Source: Polaribacter sp.
GTDB lineage: Bacteria; Bacteroidota; Bacteroidia; Flavobacteriales; Flavobacteriaceae
Assembly (NCBI GenBank): GCA_018663625.1
Contig: JABJPX010000075.1
Coordinates: forward strand, 1-64,000
Length of the DNA: 64,000 bases
Direction: 5' to 3'
Positions 63,541 through 64,000 of this stretch are shown piece by piece (positions within the stretch are counted from its first letter, which is position 1; each line of letters starts with the position of its first letter). A program made the translations under genes and the position numbers. The notes under the pieces were generated by a model, which saw only the letters and a program-made list of their open reading frames with translations, did not search any database and was not told the DNA's origin.

Positions 63541-63987
63541 TTATGCTGTCGCAGAGGCTTTCATTGATTTTCTATAGATAAAAGAATTGAAAATATTTCT
63601 TTTCCCAAAATTATTCATAGACTTTGCATTGACAAATTTCCCAAACAAAATTTTGCTTACACCAAAGTATTCATAAGAATTACCATCGGTAAAAGTAACT
63701 TCTAAAAGCATACTTTTATGATGCCAATCAGCTACTTGAAATTCTGTAATTGTTTTTTTATAGGCTTCTAAATTTGCTTCTTTTGTTTCTGGAGCTATGC
63801 TTACTAAAAAGTGGTATCCATCTATAATTTGTGTACTTTTTATTTCAGCTTCGGCTTTTTGATCCTCTTCTAAAAACTTGTCAGGATGCCATTCTTTTAC
63901 CAATCCTCTATAGGCTTTTTTTAATTCTTTCAAATCTATTGGACCTTCTACTTTAAAAAGTTTTTTATATTCTTTTATACGCTTCAT
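63541..63987 (-). CDS. J-domain protein with C-terminal KTSC-like domain
   Basis: A 148-residue protein. The N-terminal 65 residues form a J domain with the HPD motif (VKEWHPDKFLEEDQKAE), which activates DnaK-type Hsp70. The C-terminal half (VTFTDGNSYEYFGVSKILF, then basic RKSMKASATA) resembles the KTSC domain. There is no Gly/Phe or zinc-finger region, so it is a specialised co-chaperone, not DnaJ itself. The gene start is close to the right window edge. Confidence 0.85.
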   Translation of the reverse strand: MKRIKEYKKLFKVEGPIDLKELKKAYRGLVKEWHPDKFLEEDQKAEAEIKSTQIIDGYHFLVSIAPETKEANLEAYKKTITEFQVADWHHKSMLLEVTFTDGNSYEYFGVSKILFGKFVNAKSMNNFGKRNIFNSFIYRKSMKASATA

Positions 63988-64000
63988 ATGTACTGTTTTC

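Noticed and set aside
1-64000. CRISPR arrays, rRNA genes, insertion sequences
   Set aside because: No repeat-spacer pattern, no rRNA sequence and no transposase frame was seen.

Overview
The window is about 64 kb of low-GC DNA from a member of the Bacteroidota, very probably a marine Flavobacteriaceae (Polaribacter or Tenacibaculum-like; the genus is a guess). The reasons are promoters of the TAnnTTTG type, no Shine-Dalgarno sequences, a C-terminal sorting-domain relic of a type IX-secreted protein, and families typical of the group (DUF3467 after rpoC, DUF4369 and DUF2490 proteins, YfiT-type DinB protein).

Region by region. (1) 1-13,070: a translation and transcription block on the + strand: 3' part of tuf, tRNA-Trp, secE, nusG, rplK, rplA, rplJ, rplL, rpoB, rpoC and a DUF3467 gene. 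It has a structured rplK leader and strong hairpins between rplL and rpoB. (2) 13,312-17,861: methylmalonyl-CoA mutase (both subunits), an FtsB/DivIC-like protein, uridine kinase and tRNA-Thr, all on the - strand. (3) 17,950-31,511: the most interesting part, about 13.5 kb of - strand genes forming two apparent operons. They hold four different photolyase/cryptochrome genes (class I PhrB, a second flavin photolyase-like protein, an iron-sulfur 6-4 photolyase type, and a DASH cryptochrome), with SRPBCC, TspO, glutathione peroxidase, two SDR proteins, a flavin reductase, an ABC1/UbiB-like kinase, a TetR-fold protein and at least six small or uncharacterised proteins, including a zinc-ribbon DUF2256 gene and a tandem pair of 71/74-residue paralogues. 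The first gene of each operon has nearly the same 46-bp promoter, unlike any other promoter in the window, so the two operons look like one light- or photodamage-responsive regulon. (4) 31,651-44,397: tRNA-Pro, trxB, aroC, tRNA-Ser, an orphan GH65 glycosidase, a relic stretch with KilA-N and T9SS sorting-domain fragments, a LexA-like repressor divergent from an AlkB-like DNA repair gene, then rluF-type pseudouridine synthase, tgt, an LptF/G permease, an EamA transporter and accA. (5) 44,398-64,000: a fused FAD/Fe-S D-lactate-type dehydrogenase, a secreted M14 peptidase, YqaE, CsaA, a DUF962 protein, a YfiT-type DinB protein, a TPR lipoprotein, a sulfatase 3' remnant, a DUF4369 lipoprotein, DUF819, DUF2490, a large BNR-repeat exoprotein, an unknown secreted protein, a five-gene SPFH operon ending in a ribbon-helix-helix protein, an S1/P1 nuclease and a J-domain protein.

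How the genes fit together: blocks 1 and 2 are housekeeping. In block 3 light-driven DNA repair enzymes sit with redox, porphyrin/lipid-handling and peroxide-detoxifying proteins, as in known light-response clusters of other bacteria, but with no recognisable photoreceptor regulator inside the window. The TetR-fold protein that heads the first operon has an acidic recognition helix and sits directly before a COQ8-like kinase, so it may be a COQ9-like partner and not a repressor. Eight real genes or gene fragments are short or start unusually: DUF2256, DUF6435, YqaE, the RHH protein, a DUF4177-like protein, the KilA-N relic, the T9SS tail and the sulfatase tail.
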